Assembly: GCA_903891475.1 (NCBI GenBank)
Contig: CAITEP010000037.1
Coordinates: 1-36,121 of the forward strand
Source of the DNA: an uncultured Mucilaginibacter sp.
Lineage (GTDB): Bacteria > Bacteroidota > Bacteroidia > Sphingobacteriales > Sphingobacteriaceae
Direction: 5' to 3'
DNA length: 36,121 nucleotides
Part shown: in pieces, positions 8,627-16,855 of the stretch
Position numbering within the stretch: the first letter of the stretch is position 1
How the letters are laid out: every line of letters begins with the position of its first letter
Position numbers and translations under genes: made by a program
Notes under the pieces: generated by a model
The model's database searches: none
What the model saw: the letters and a program-made list of their open reading frames with translations, nothing else
Told to the model about the DNA's origin: nothing

Positions 8627-8707
8627 ATCGCAAATTAATACGTAATAATACAGCAAAAAGTGCTATTTATTGCACAAAATGCCAAATATTATTAGTAAAA
8701 ATACCAT

Positions 8708-8734
8708 TACGTTTGTACATAAACCTTATTTTTG
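8708..8734 (+). promoter_or_regulatory. Candidate Bacteroidota -7 elements upstream of queE
   Basis: Two exact matches to the -7 consensus TAnnTTTG occur just before the likely queE start: TACGTTTG at 8708-8715 and TATTTTTG at 8727-8734. The first would give a leader of roughly 20 bases before the ATG at 8742; the second would make the mRNA nearly leaderless. No well-spaced -33 TTTG accompanies either. Their location inside the N-terminal extension that would exist if translation began at 8670 supports the downstream start. Confidence 0.35.
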
Positions 8735-8741
8735 CCCTGAT

Positions 8742-9365
8742 ATGGCACATGTAATACCCGAAGATGGGTCGATGCTTCCTTTAATGGAAGAATTTTATAC
8801 AATACAAGGCGAGGGGTACAATACAGGTAAAGCAGCCTATTTTATTCGTTTGGGTGGTTGCGATGTAGGTTGCCATTGGTGCGATGTTAAAGAAAGTTGG
8901 GACGCCGAACTGCATGCCCTCACCTCTGCATTGCAAATTGTAGATAACGCGAGCAAATTCCCATCAAAAGCAGTGGTAGTTACCGGAGGCGAACCCTTAA
9001 TTTATAACCTTGATTTTTTAACCGAAAACCTTAAAAATAAGGGTATAAAAACTTTTATTGAAACTTCGGGTGCCTATCCGCTATCGGGCTATTGGGATTG
9101 GATTTGCCTGTCGCCAAAAAAATTCAAGGCACCTCAGCTCAATGTTGCACAAATGGCGAACGAGTTAAAGGTAATCGTATTCAACAAATCGGATTTTGAA
9201 TTTGCCGAGCAAAATGCCAAATTGGTTTCAAATACCTGTAAGTTGTATTTACAGCCCGAATGGTCAAAATCAAAGGAAATGACACCCTTAATTGTTGATT
9301 ATGTAATGAACAACCCGCATTGGGAAATTTCCTTACAAACGCATAAATTTTTGAATATTCCCTAG
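8742..9365 (+). CDS. queE: 7-carboxy-7-deazaguanine synthase QueE
   Basis: Radical SAM enzyme of the queuosine/7-deazapurine pathway. It converts 6-carboxy-5,6,7,8-tetrahydropterin to 7-carboxy-7-deazaguanine in the cytoplasm. The 207-residue product begins MAHVIPEDG and quickly reaches EEFYTIQGEG (substrate contact region) and the radical SAM cluster motif CDVGCHWC, then VVTGGEPL, FIETSG and WICLSPKK. The open frame extends back to 8670, but those 24 residues are not family-like and contain promoter-like sequence, so I take the ATG at 8742. No other queuosine genes are in the window. The 149 bases after it hold only the PorE-like promoter region. Confidence 0.92.
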   Translation: MAHVIPEDGSMLPLMEEFYTIQGEGYNTGKAAYFIRLGGCDVGCHWCDVKESWDAELHALTSALQIVDNASKFPSKAVVVTGGEPLIYNLDFLTENLKNKGIKTFIETSGAYPLSGYWDWICLSPKKFKAPQLNVAQMANELKVIVFNKSDFEFAEQNAKLVSNTCKLYLQPEWSKSKEMTPLIVDYVMNNPHWEISLQTHKFLNIP

Positions 9366-9434
9366 CCTAAAACTTATTTATTTGCAATAAAATCCAAAAC
9401 ATTAGGTTATATTGTAATATTTAGGTTATGCTTG

Positions 9435-9464
9435 TTGTTTAAATTAAGATGCTGGCTATATTTA
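9435..9464 (+). promoter_or_regulatory. Candidate promoter of the PorE-like gene
   Basis: TTG at 9435-9437, a 19-base spacer, and TATATTTA at 9457-9464 (one mismatch to TAnnTTTG) fit the Bacteroidota -33/-7 arrangement. Transcription would start near 9471, about 44 bases before the ATG at 9515. A direct repeat TTAGGTTAT lies just upstream (near 9401 and 9421) and may be incidental. Confidence 0.35.
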
Positions 9465-9514
9465 CTTAAAAAACTGTTTATTTGAGTTGTTATTAAACCT
9501 GCAACCAAAAATCT

Positions 9515-11419
9515 ATGAGGCATTTTATCTTTATATTCCTTTTAGTTTTTACCTCTGTATTCACCTACGGACAAGACAGCTCATATGGTAGCACCAATAG
9601 CGACGCCCTTTTCTTTTTTAATTTAGCCAATAAAAGTCTGCAGGATCACTTATATAAAGACGCTGTTTTACAATTTAAAAAAGCCATTCGGTACGACGAT
9701 AACTTTATTGAAGCCTACATACAGCTAGGTGATGTTTATCGCCTGTTAAAACAACATACCTTAGCGGTTAAACAATATGCCCGAGCCATTGAAATAAACC
9801 CTGAATTTAACAAGGTTATTTATTATAAAATTGGCGATGAGGAGTTTTCAAATACCAATTATGAAAAGGCCTTAGGATATTTTGAAAAATATCTTTCGTA
9901 CCCCGAAACAAATGCCAAAAGCACCTTTAATGTGCAAAAACTGGTAAACGATTGCAAGTTTAGCATAGAGGCGGTAAAAAATCCGGTTCAATTTCAGGCA
10001 TTTAACCTGGGGCCGCAAATCAATACGCCCGATGATGAGTACCTACCGGTTACCACTGCCGATGATAGCACCCTGATTTTAACCAGGAGGATTGATAATA
10101 ACGAGGATTTTTATCAAAGCGTAAAGGTAAATGGCCAATGGCAGGAAGCCACTTATTTGAGCAATCGGATTAATACACCCGAATTTAATGAAGGCGCGCA
10201 ATCTATATCAAAGGATGGCAGGTTTTTGTTTTTTACAGGCTGTAACCGCCCGGATGGTATGGGTAGGTGCGATATTTACCTCTCGCAAAAAAAGAAAGAC
10301 AATACCTGGGGCCGACCAATCGACCTCCCCTCTCCAATCAATACCTCAGGTTGGGAAGCACAGCCTTCCATCAGTTCAGACGGGCGTACGCTTTATTTTG
10401 TAAGTAACCGTGAGGGTGGTTATGGCGGCTACGATATTTGGAAATCGACCCTGACTGAAAAAGGTTGGGGTGCAGCCGAGAATTTAGGACCTAACATCAA
10501 TACCGCCTTCGATGAGCAATCGCCTTTTATACATGCCGATGATAGTACCCTTTATTTTTGCTCAAAGGGTTGGCCCGGTTTAGGTGGTTTTGATTTATTT
10601 GTTAGCAAGCTAGGTAAAGATGGCAAATGGCAAAAGCCCGAAAACATGGGCTACCCTATCAATACCAGTGGAGACGAAAGCGGTCTATCAGTTTCTGCCG
10701 ATGGTACAAAAGCTTATTTCTCTTCCAATAAGTTGGATGGCTATGGCGGCTATGATATATATTATTTTGAACTGCCTCAAAAAATGCGACCCCACGCGGT
10801 TACCTATGTAAAAGGCGTGGTGTTCGATTCAAAAACAAACCTCCCCTTAGAGGCGGCTATAGAAATTATCGACCTTGAAAATAATAACCCCGTTTATCAG
10901 GATTATAGCGACTTAACAAATGGCGAATTTTTGGCTACGCTGGTAAAGGGTAAAAATTACGCGCTCAATATTTCTGTTCCAGGTTATCTGTTATACTCCG
11001 AAAATTTTTCGCTCGAGGGTTATGACGATAAAAAGCCCTTCCATATCAAAATAAACCTGCAACCTATTGAAACAGGCACCAAGGTAATTTTGAGGAACGT
11101 ATTTTTTGATACCAATAAATTTAACCTCAAAAAAGAATCGGAAGTGGAGTTGGATAAACTGGTAGAATACCTCACCTTTAATGCCAAGCTACATATCATG
11201 ATTACCGGCCATACCGATAGCGTAGGTACGCCAGAAAGCAACCTTATTCTGTCAGAAAACAGAGCCAAAGCGGTATATCAATACCTCATCGACCATAAAA
11301 TTGCGGCTACCCGATTATCATTTAAAGGCTATGGCGAAACCAAACCCATTGCCGACAATGGCACCGAAGAAGGCCGCCAAACCAACCGCAGGACAGAGTT
11401 TGAGGTGACTAGTAAATAA
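9515..11419 (+). CDS. PorE-like OmpA-family protein (TPR, beta-propeller, CRD, OmpA)
   Basis: 634 residues. In order: signal peptide (1-20, ending YGQ); TPR repeats (about 30-140, with LGDVYRLLKQHTLAVKQYARAIEINP as the clearest, quoted here in part); a PD40-type beta-propeller (about 165-425) with the repeated signatures SISKDGRFLFF, SISSDGRTLYF, DDSTLYFCS and SVSADGTKAYF, each followed by GG-x-DI(Y/W); a carboxypeptidase-regulatory beta-sandwich (about 432-515); and a C-terminal OmpA peptidoglycan-binding domain (about 520-634) with GHTDSVG and GYGETKP ... QTNRRTEF. This exact order is that of PorE, which ties the type IX secretion apparatus to peptidoglycan. Bacteroidota have several paralogues of this layout, so the PorE role is likely but unproven. 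It acts in the periplasm. Confidence 0.85.
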   Translation: MRHFIFIFLLVFTSVFTYGQDSSYGSTNSDALFFFNLANKSLQDHLYKDAVLQFKKAIRYDDNFIEAYIQLGDVYRLLKQHTLAVKQYARAIEINPEFNKVIYYKIGDEEFSNTNYEKALGYFEKYLSYPETNAKSTFNVQKLVNDCKFSIEAVKNPVQFQAFNLGPQINTPDDEYLPVTTADDSTLILTRRIDNNEDFYQSVKVNGQWQEATYLSNRINTPEFNEGAQSISKDGRFLFFTGCNRPDGMGRCDIYLSQKKKDNTWGRPIDLPSPINTSGWEAQPSISSDGRTLYFVSNREGGYGGYDIWKSTLTEKGWGAAENLGPNINTAFDEQSPFIHADDSTLYFCSKGWPGLGGFDLFVSKLGKDGKWQKPENMGYPINTSGDESGLSVSADGTKAYFSSNKLDGYGGYDIYYFELPQKMRPHAVTYVKGVVFDSKTNLPLEAAIEIIDLENNNPVYQDYSDLTNGEFLATLVKGKNYALNISVPGYLLYSENFSLEGYDDKKPFHIKINLQPIETGTKVILRNVFFDTNKFNLKKESEVELDKLVEYLTFNAKLHIMITGHTDSVGTPESNLILSENRAKAVYQYLIDHKIAATRLSFKGYGETKPIADNGTEEGRQTNRRTEFEVTSK

Positions 11420-11555
11420 AGTTTTATGTTTAATTCCTGTTATAAAAAGGATTTTCATTTAATTTTTTGGACTATTATAAATTGGTGCTTATTCAGCCGG
11501 AAAACCATCACGAAGCGTCATTCAATAGCAAAGAGCAATTCCATTTATCATTTGG

Positions 11556-12929
11556 TCATGTTACTTCAATACTTTCGGATATTGGGGTTTGATTAGCTGA
11601 TTTTAAATCAGTGATATACTGAATTTTAAGGTAATCATACAACGAATGCTTGTCTACCAAAATTGAAACCAAACTAGCTAGCATACCTGCCAGTATTAAA
11701 TGAAATATGGCACTGTGCCTGTTGGTCATTTCGAGCACGAGGATAACAGATGTAAAAGGCGATCGGGTAACACCGGTTAAAAACCCCACCATGCCCGATA
11801 AAATAAGCATGTTTACATCAACATCAGCCAAATGAAACCAACTTGCAACCAATGAACCTATACTTGCGCCTGCACCTAGGGCTGGTGCGAAAATTCCGCC
11901 TGCCGAACCAGTTGTGAACGAAAATAAAGGACCACACATTCTTAATATGGGCGTATACCAATGCACATATTTGTGCGAGGTGAATAAAGTTTTTTCAATA
12001 ATATCCTTACCCGACCCCAATACCTCTTGATTTACAAAAAAGGCCATTAAAACTAAAATAAATGAACAGGCAAAAACATACAGAACTTGATGGTAGGTAA
12101 GCTTAAATTTTGCCTTCCAGGCTAAAATAAACAAAATCAATTTTGATAATCCGCTGCCAAATAAACCACTTATTAAAGCAACAAGGGCGACACCAAAAAA
12201 AACAAAGGTTGAAAGTCCATCCAATTTTGGATATCCTAGGTACAAATAAGGCCCTAATAATGCCTGAGCAGATAAACCAGCTATAATTACAGAAGAAAAA
12301 ATTGCGGTTTTGTAATAACTAATATGGGTTTTTGTTAACTCTTCAATTGCAAAAACGATACCACCCAAAGGAGTATTAAATGCGGCTGCCAAACCAGCCG
12401 CGGCTCCGGTTACCATCATATTACGCTTAGCTATTTTTGGCCACCAATTAGGTAAAACCTGATAAACAATTTTATAAATAGATGCCGCAATTTGAATAGT
12501 TGGCCCCTCCCTTCCAATAGCTGCGCCGCCAATGGCCATTATAATGCTTGAAAGTACCTTTACGCAAATAACCTTAAAGCCTAATAGTTTATCAACTATT
12601 TTATTTGTACTTGGCGCCGATATTTGAATAGCAGCCATTACCTGTGGGATACCACTTCCACGCGCGTAAGGTGCATAACGGTGTACCAGCCACCACGCGG
12701 TAATAAAACAAATTGGCGATATGATAAATAACATCCAGGCATGGTAATTAAAAATTAACGAAGTAATATGCTCGGCGGCACCAAAAAGTTTAGCGTATAA
12801 AACAGCAACTAGCCCGGTAAGAATGGATGCGAGCCAAAATGGAATAGCCTGAAGTATATTTCTTTTTAACTTTTCGTTCCTTATTCCATCAAATGAATTT
12901 TTTAATCGGGCTCGCAGTTGTTTTATCAT
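11556..12929 (-). CDS. ClC-family chloride channel or H+/Cl- exchanger
   Basis: 457 residues, about ten or more membrane helices, and no C-terminal CBS domains. The selectivity motifs are all present: GSGIPQV (Ser of the filter), GREGPTIQ (gating Glu), GGIFAPALGAG, and a late Tyr in SLYDYL at the place of the filter Tyr. The EE pair in FAIEEL corresponds to the internal proton glutamate of the E. coli exchanger, which favours proton-coupled antiport over a plain channel; this is inference from the motif. It converges on the PorE-like gene, whose stop is 136 bases away. Upstream it has a 340-base gap with an AT-rich dyad. Confidence 0.94.
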   Translation of the reverse strand: MIKQLRARLKNSFDGIRNEKLKRNILQAIPFWLASILTGLVAVLYAKLFGAAEHITSLIFNYHAWMLFIISPICFITAWWLVHRYAPYARGSGIPQVMAAIQISAPSTNKIVDKLLGFKVICVKVLSSIIMAIGGAAIGREGPTIQIAASIYKIVYQVLPNWWPKIAKRNMMVTGAAAGLAAAFNTPLGGIVFAIEELTKTHISYYKTAIFSSVIIAGLSAQALLGPYLYLGYPKLDGLSTFVFFGVALVALISGLFGSGLSKLILFILAWKAKFKLTYHQVLYVFACSFILVLMAFFVNQEVLGSGKDIIEKTLFTSHKYVHWYTPILRMCGPLFSFTTGSAGGIFAPALGAGASIGSLVASWFHLADVDVNMLILSGMVGFLTGVTRSPFTSVILVLEMTNRHSAIFHLILAGMLASLVSILVDKHSLYDYLKIQYITDLKSANQTPISESIEVT

Positions 12930-13269
12930 ACTTTAAATGTAATAGTGATGGATGGAATTTTGCAAAATGAAGAGAATATGTTTAAAGATATAATTCTATT
13001 CCTTTCAAAAATTGCTACTTTATATTTTGAAATTTTAATACAAATTTCAAAATTAGCAAAACTGGTTTCATCTTTGGTATAAAAGTAATATTGCTTATAT
13101 TATATAAACAGTAAAGATTAAAAAATGGGAAAGTGAACCTTTATTTTGAATCGACTTTTTTCCTTTACCAATCATCCTAAAGAAGCATAATGTGCTAAAA
13201 TAATTGAATTAGGTTAGCGCATAACAATTTGCATCTTATCAGCTTTTAGTTTTTTTTATTAATGGCCAC
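12930..13269. other. Gene-free gap with a perfect AT-rich inverted repeat
   Basis: No credible gene in 340 bases. The one clear structure is a perfect 12-bp inverted repeat at 13024-13035 and 13042-13053 (ATTTTGAAATTT and its complement) around a 6-base centre. It lacks a T-tract in either direction, so it is not a good terminator. It lies 95 bases upstream of the ClC start codon and could be an operator for that gene. Confidence 0.5.
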
Positions 13270-13650
13270 TTACAACCCCGGTTTTTTAGCGATGCCAATT
13301 ACGTCAACATCTTCCAATGTTAAGGTTTTAACCATGTCTTTTACGGTTGCTTTATATTTCAGAAAATGTGGCGTTTGAATATGCGATTTATAAGCGGCAG
13401 AATCGGCATATGTTTCAAAAATGGTGATATGCGATGGCTCCTTTTTATCGGCTACGGCATAATAGCTTAATACGCCGGGTTCAACAGTCATGGCGGTAGT
13501 CATTTGTTGTTTTAAAGCGGCGGTATAATTATCCAGTTGGGCCGGGTCTACATAAATTTGGGCGATCCGGTATATTTTATGGTCTTGCGCCATGATTTTT
13601 GTATTGATAAAAAGTAGGGTTAAAATTGATAAAAGGAATATCTTTTTCAT
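13270..13650 (-). CDS. Exported ABM-fold (antibiotic biosynthesis monooxygenase) protein
   Basis: 126 residues. A signal peptide (1-21, KK then a Leu/Ile core, ending IMAQ) is followed by one ABM ferredoxin-like domain (about 25-118): IYRIAQIYVDPAQLDNY, then EPGVLSYYAV, HITIFETYADSAAYKSH and HFLKYKATVKDM. Cytoplasmic relatives act as quinol monooxygenases or heme-degrading or detoxifying enzymes; the substrate of this exported version cannot be told. It appears to be a single-gene unit; the next same-strand gene, a TfoX-N protein, ends 173 bases upstream. Confidence 0.85.
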   Translation of the reverse strand: MKKIFLLSILTLLFINTKIMAQDHKIYRIAQIYVDPAQLDNYTAALKQQMTTAMTVEPGVLSYYAVADKKEPSHITIFETYADSAAYKSHIQTPHFLKYKATVKDMVKTLTLEDVDVIGIAKKPGL

Positions 13651-13823
13651 AACTGAATATAGGAAGAATTGGTAGAAAAATTGCTGTTTTTCAGGTGACT
13701 TGATTTTTTTTGTATTTTATTTAAAAGGTCAAAAAATATAAAATTTGTTGGCTTTTGATGGTTAAATATGATGACAAACTTAAAAGCGTATTAAAAGCAA
13801 AAGCCTATAAAAGCACTAAGCCC

Positions 13824-14168
13824 TTATTTGCTTTTCTTTTTACTTGGTTTGGCGCTTTTATTAAAATCGATAGCCAGTGCTATAAAATAATCAAAATCGA
13901 CGTCCAGGGTCATTCCCATTGGGTTTACCATTATAAAGCCTTTCATAGGTCGTTTTGTAAAGTCCATGGTTCGGCAACCAGCTTTTTGGGTAACCGCGTC
14001 GTGCAATTTAGGGTCAATACGGCACATTAACTCGTTATTAATAATACCCACACACATTTTATGGTTGTACATAAATGTTAAACCGCCCATCATTTGTTTT
14101 TCCTCAACATTTTGTAGTCCAACAAATTTTTGTCGCACCCTATTTGCTAAATTTTCATCGTATGCCAT
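13824..14168 (-). CDS. TfoX N-terminal domain protein
   Basis: 114 residues, cytoplasmic. It matches the TfoX/Sxy N-terminal domain: an MAYDENLANRVR start, then VEEKQMMGGLTFMYNHKMCVGI, ELMCRIDP, and MDFTKRPMKGFIMV, followed by a Lys-rich tail (KPSKKKSK). The C-terminal helix-hairpin domain of full TfoX proteins is absent. TfoX regulates competence in gammaproteobacteria, but the stand-alone N-domain proteins common in Bacteroidota have no demonstrated function. The start ATG is 100 bases from the VOC gene upstream, so co-transcription with it is possible. Confidence 0.88.
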   Translation of the reverse strand: MAYDENLANRVRQKFVGLQNVEEKQMMGGLTFMYNHKMCVGIINNELMCRIDPKLHDAVTQKAGCRTMDFTKRPMKGFIMVNPMGMTLDVDFDYFIALAIDFNKSAKPSKKKSK

Positions 14169-14268
14169 TATTTTAGATCAGCTGCCAAATTTTAAAAATA
14201 TTATTTTATGCTTAGAACCCGATGTTTTGAAAGCTTAGAAGCTTAACAATGATGAACCTTGCCGAGCT

Positions 14269-14640
14269 TTAGTTTATTGAATGCAAAGCTATACGGTTAC
14301 CTTCGGTATCCATAAATTGCGCCATAAAGCCATTGCCGCCTATATTGGTTTTTGGTAATAGGATAGTTCCCCCGGCACTTTCAACCCTTGATAGGGGCAG
14401 GCTTAAATCATCGCCACCATTTAAATAAACAATTGTGCCCTTTGTTGAAGGTTCAAAACCCTCGCCTTGTACCAAACCACCACCAATGCCTCCATTTTGC
14501 ATATCGGCAGGTACCATACCATACTTTAAGGTGGGGTGCGGCATTTCCATAATGGCTACACCCAATATGGTTTCGTAAAACTTTTTTGCCCTATCAAAAT
14601 CAATTACCGGGATTTCGAACCAATTAATCGCGCTTTTCAT
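14269..14640 (-). CDS. VOC (glyoxalase/dioxygenase fold) family protein
   Basis: 123 residues forming one vicinal-oxygen-chelate domain with two beta-alpha-beta-beta-beta units. The first is INWFEIPVIDFDRAKKFYETILGV; the second begins TIVYLNGGDDLSLPL and ends FMDTEGNRIALH. It resembles the small single-domain VOC proteins common in soil bacteria. The metal ligands typical of glyoxalase I are not all apparent: the first-strand position is Glu/Phe-Glu, and a terminal His is present. The substrate is therefore unknown. Confidence 0.88.
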   Translation of the reverse strand: MKSAINWFEIPVIDFDRAKKFYETILGVAIMEMPHPTLKYGMVPADMQNGGIGGGLVQGEGFEPSTKGTIVYLNGGDDLSLPLSRVESAGGTILLPKTNIGGNGFMAQFMDTEGNRIALHSIN

Positions 14641-14820
14641 TTTAATGATTTTTAAATTTTGTGTATTACAAATTTAAATTTCTTAAGCAAGTTTAATGGT
14701 TTTGGGTGTTGGAATGTTAAAGAAATAGTTTGGGTTGTGGTGAATTTCTGTTTTTTAAGGGGTTTGTAAATTGTTAACAAACTTGATGGGATGATACAGG
14801 GCTTTGGCTTGGGGAAAATT

Positions 14821-15123
14821 GGGGGTCGTACCTTTCAAAATTCACTCATCCTATATACATGTCAATCCTTCGGATTGTTCATAATCCTGAAGGGATTTCA
14901 TCTCTATAGCATAGGTAATCCATTATTTATTCGACCCTGTAGGGGTCGTACCTTTCCAAATTAATTTATTCTACATACATGTCAATCCTTCGGATTGGCT
15001 TTAATCCCGAAGGGATTTAATGTCTATAGTATATATAATCTATTATTTATTCGACCCTGAAGGGGTCGTACCTTTCCAATTCATTTATTCTATATACATG
15101 TCAATCCTTCGGATTGGTTTTAA
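14821..15123. repeat. Tandem array of a 120-bp repeat with three palindromes per unit (REP-like)
   Basis: Two full units (14821-14940, 14941-15060) and one partial unit (15061-15123), with a period of exactly 120 bases. Each unit carries a CGACCC/GGGTCG dyad at the unit junction (e.g. 15052-15067), a perfect hairpin CAATCC-TTC-GGATTG (e.g. 14982-14996), and a hairpin AATCCC-GAA-GGGATT (e.g. 15003-15017; one mismatch in unit 1), joined by conserved spacers that include GTACCTTTCC and TACATGTCAATCC. The array runs into the stop codon of the adjacent Y1 transposase. A diverged copy lies inverted at about 1365-1480. The remaining gap 14641-14820 holds nothing recognisable. Confidence 0.9.
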
Positions 15124-15581
15124 TCATACCATTCAAAAAGATGTTCGTCTTTAAACTCAATTTCAAATTTTTTTAAAAATTCTGTATATTCTTGTTTAAA
15201 TGTTTTCTTAAGGTGATGCTCTTTTTGATTTGAAATATATTCAATTACATTACCCAAAGCCGAATGACTATATGAAAATGCGCCAAAACCTTCTTGCCAC
15301 TGAAATTTAAATTTTGAGAACTTTTTTTCGGCTATGAATGCATTTGATGATTTTTTTATTTCTCTAACTAAATCCGATAAACAACACGAAGGCTTCATGC
15401 CAATTAAAATATGAATATGGTCGGGCATACCATTAATAGCTAGTAGTTTTTGACCTTTATTTTGAATAATACCGGTTATATATTTATATAACTCTTCCTC
15501 CCAATTATTGCTAATTAGGCTTTCCCTTCCTTTAACCGCAAATACCACTTGTATATAAATTTGTGAAAATGAACCAGGCAT
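15120..15581 (-). CDS. Y1 (HUH) transposase, RAYT-like
   Basis: 153 residues, the size of IS200/IS605-type TnpA and REP-associated tyrosine transposases. The HUH metal motif is DHIHILIG (His55, His57). The WQEGFGAFSYSHS segment is followed by NVIEYISNQKEHH, whose Tyr115 fits the catalytic tyrosine that cleaves single-stranded DNA. There is no tnpB partner, and the gene stands directly beside an array of hairpin repeats, with its TAA at 15120-15122 inside the last partial unit. That arrangement is typical of RAYT/REP pairs, where the enzyme acts on the repeat hairpins. All catalytic residues are intact, so it may be active. It is cytoplasmic. Confidence 0.9.
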   Translation of the reverse strand: MPGSFSQIYIQVVFAVKGRESLISNNWEEELYKYITGIIQNKGQKLLAINGMPDHIHILIGMKPSCCLSDLVREIKKSSNAFIAEKKFSKFKFQWQEGFGAFSYSHSALGNVIEYISNQKEHHLKKTFKQEYTEFLKKFEIEFKDEHLFEWYD

Positions 15582-15825
15582 GTCAACTCAATTAAAAATT
15601 ATCTTAATTTAAGGAATAACTTTGTTTTATTCCATTATTATCGCTTTAGATTGTATGGTTACAAATATAGTTTGTTAGTGCCTCATTGTTATTATTATCT
15701 CTCACTCATCAAATACTCAATCGTTTGTTTTTAGGACTTTATAAAATAATACCTATTAAATAGGTAGTATATTTTACCCAACCACAATTGAGCTTATGCT
15801 TATGCTAGTTGGGTTGTAAGAATAA
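15582..15825. promoter_or_regulatory. Dyad-rich non-coding gap upstream of the orphan membrane gene
   Basis: Three inverted repeats stand out: GGAATAA/TTATTCC at 15613-15619 and 15627-15633, close to the transposase start; a perfect TACCTATT-A-AATAGGTA dyad at 15750-15766; and ACCCAAC/GTTGGGT at 15776-15782 and 15808-15814, enclosing a doubled GCTTAT. The last two sit just upstream of a good -33/-7 promoter and could bind a regulator. No coding sequence is seen. Confidence 0.4.
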
Positions 15826-15859
15826 TTTGTAAGCATATGTTTAAATACTAATATCTTTG
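15826..15859 (+). promoter_or_regulatory. Bacteroidota-type promoter of the orphan membrane gene
   Basis: TTTG at 15826-15829, a 22-base spacer, and an exact -7 element TATCTTTG at 15852-15859. The predicted start near 15866 leaves a leader of about 45 bases before the ATG at 15911. This is the best-matching promoter in the window. Confidence 0.5.
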
Positions 15860-15910
15860 TTAGTCACAGATTATCACAATTGATTAATTATTTAAAACAA
15901 ATTAATTTAG

Positions 15911-16741
15911 ATGAAGCCAATATTTTTGGATATGGTTTGGCCGGCCATATTTGTAAGTACAACATTTTATAACTTTTGGTATTTAGTTATCGGAACAATA
16001 ATTATAGAGACTTTTGTAATTAAATTGTTTCTTAAATTCAATTGGAAGATGTCTATCATTGCGTCATTGGTTGGCAATTGTATTTCAGGTTTTATAGGTA
16101 CTTTCATTATGATTTGGGCCATGCTATTTTGGCATTTTGTTGCTGATAATTTTGTCCCTAATGGAACATTTGGTACTACAAATTGGGTTGCAACATTTGT
16201 TTTAATGTGCTTAGGAAGTGTTTTCCTTGAGACTTTAGCAATCAAAATTTTGTATAAAGAAAAAATTAAAAAACTTTTTCTTCCAATGTTGACAGGTAAT
16301 TTTTTAAGCTATTTATTTATTGCGTATTCAATGATTACTAATAGTAATGCCAATCCTGCGGAGAAATCAATACAAACAATAAAATATTTACCAAATAAGC
16401 AAAATTTCATCTTGCTTAATAAAAGCAAACTTTTTATAGACACTTCCATTATAAAGATTTCAATTGACAAAAATGGTAAACGAATGAATGATTCTAAATC
16501 TCCGGGATATTATTTAACCATATTATTTAAAAAAGAAAATAAAAATGATTTCCAATTTGAGTTTAAAATTTTAGAAGATCAATTTACTAATGGAATAACT
16601 GATAGTTCTCAAGAACTACATTTGAATGAATTAAAAAATGAATTTAAAGTTTTGATGGAACAAAAAAACACCGACACTTCTTTGGGTTGGCAAAAACCAA
16701 TAATAACTGATACATTGATTTTTAAACGTATCAAAAAATAG
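15911..16741 (+). CDS. Orphan membrane protein with four N-terminal transmembrane helices
   Basis: 276 residues, not recognised. Residues about 10-35, 45-75, 90-110 and 120-142 are hydrophobic and probably span the membrane. The rest (about 145-276) is a polar, Lys/Asn-rich domain with beta-like segments (YLTILFKKEN, DFQFEFKILEDQF). Codon use is strikingly AT-rich compared with neighbours, and Asn, Lys and Ile dominate. It follows the transposase/repeat locus and has its own well-formed promoter. The composition and position suggest a recently acquired gene, but that is inference. It shares a bidirectional terminator with recQ. Confidence 0.7.
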   Translation: MKPIFLDMVWPAIFVSTTFYNFWYLVIGTIIIETFVIKLFLKFNWKMSIIASLVGNCISGFIGTFIMIWAMLFWHFVADNFVPNGTFGTTNWVATFVLMCLGSVFLETLAIKILYKEKIKKLFLPMLTGNFLSYLFIAYSMITNSNANPAEKSIQTIKYLPNKQNFILLNKSKLFIDTSIIKISIDKNGKRMNDSKSPGYYLTILFKKENKNDFQFEFKILEDQFTNGITDSSQELHLNELKNEFKVLMEQKNTDTSLGWQKPIITDTLIFKRIKK

Positions 16742-16795
16742 CTACAATTTGCCTCCACATTTAGTTTTATATTTGTTATAGCCCCCCCCACACAC

Positions 16796-16834
16796 AAAAA
16801 AAGGGATTACTTACAACCACAGGCAATCCCTTTT
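16796..16834. terminator. Bidirectional terminator between the orphan gene and recQ
   Basis: A perfect 10-bp stem AAAAGGGATT/AATCCCTTTT (16799-16808 with 16825-16834) has a 16-base loop. On the minus strand, for recQ, it is followed by a run of T (plus-strand A at 16796-16802); on the plus strand it ends in TTTT. It lies 22 bases after the recQ stop and 55 bases after the orphan gene stop. Confidence 0.8.
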
Positions 16835-16855
16835 CAATAAATAATTAAAGGCTTA

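Noticed and set aside
8627..8656. Upstream start of the lipoprotein gene at 8656
   Set aside because: It would place ten residues before the Lys-Lys n-region of a clear lipoprotein signal peptide.
8670..8741. Longer N-terminus for QueE starting at 8670
   Set aside because: The extra 24 residues do not resemble the family, and the stretch contains two exact -7 promoter elements; the ATG at 8742 gives the normal start.
14821..15123. Possible CRISPR array or integron attachment sites next to the transposase
   Set aside because: The 120-bp units are similar throughout with no unique spacers, there is no integrase, and the hairpin layout fits REP-like repeats better.
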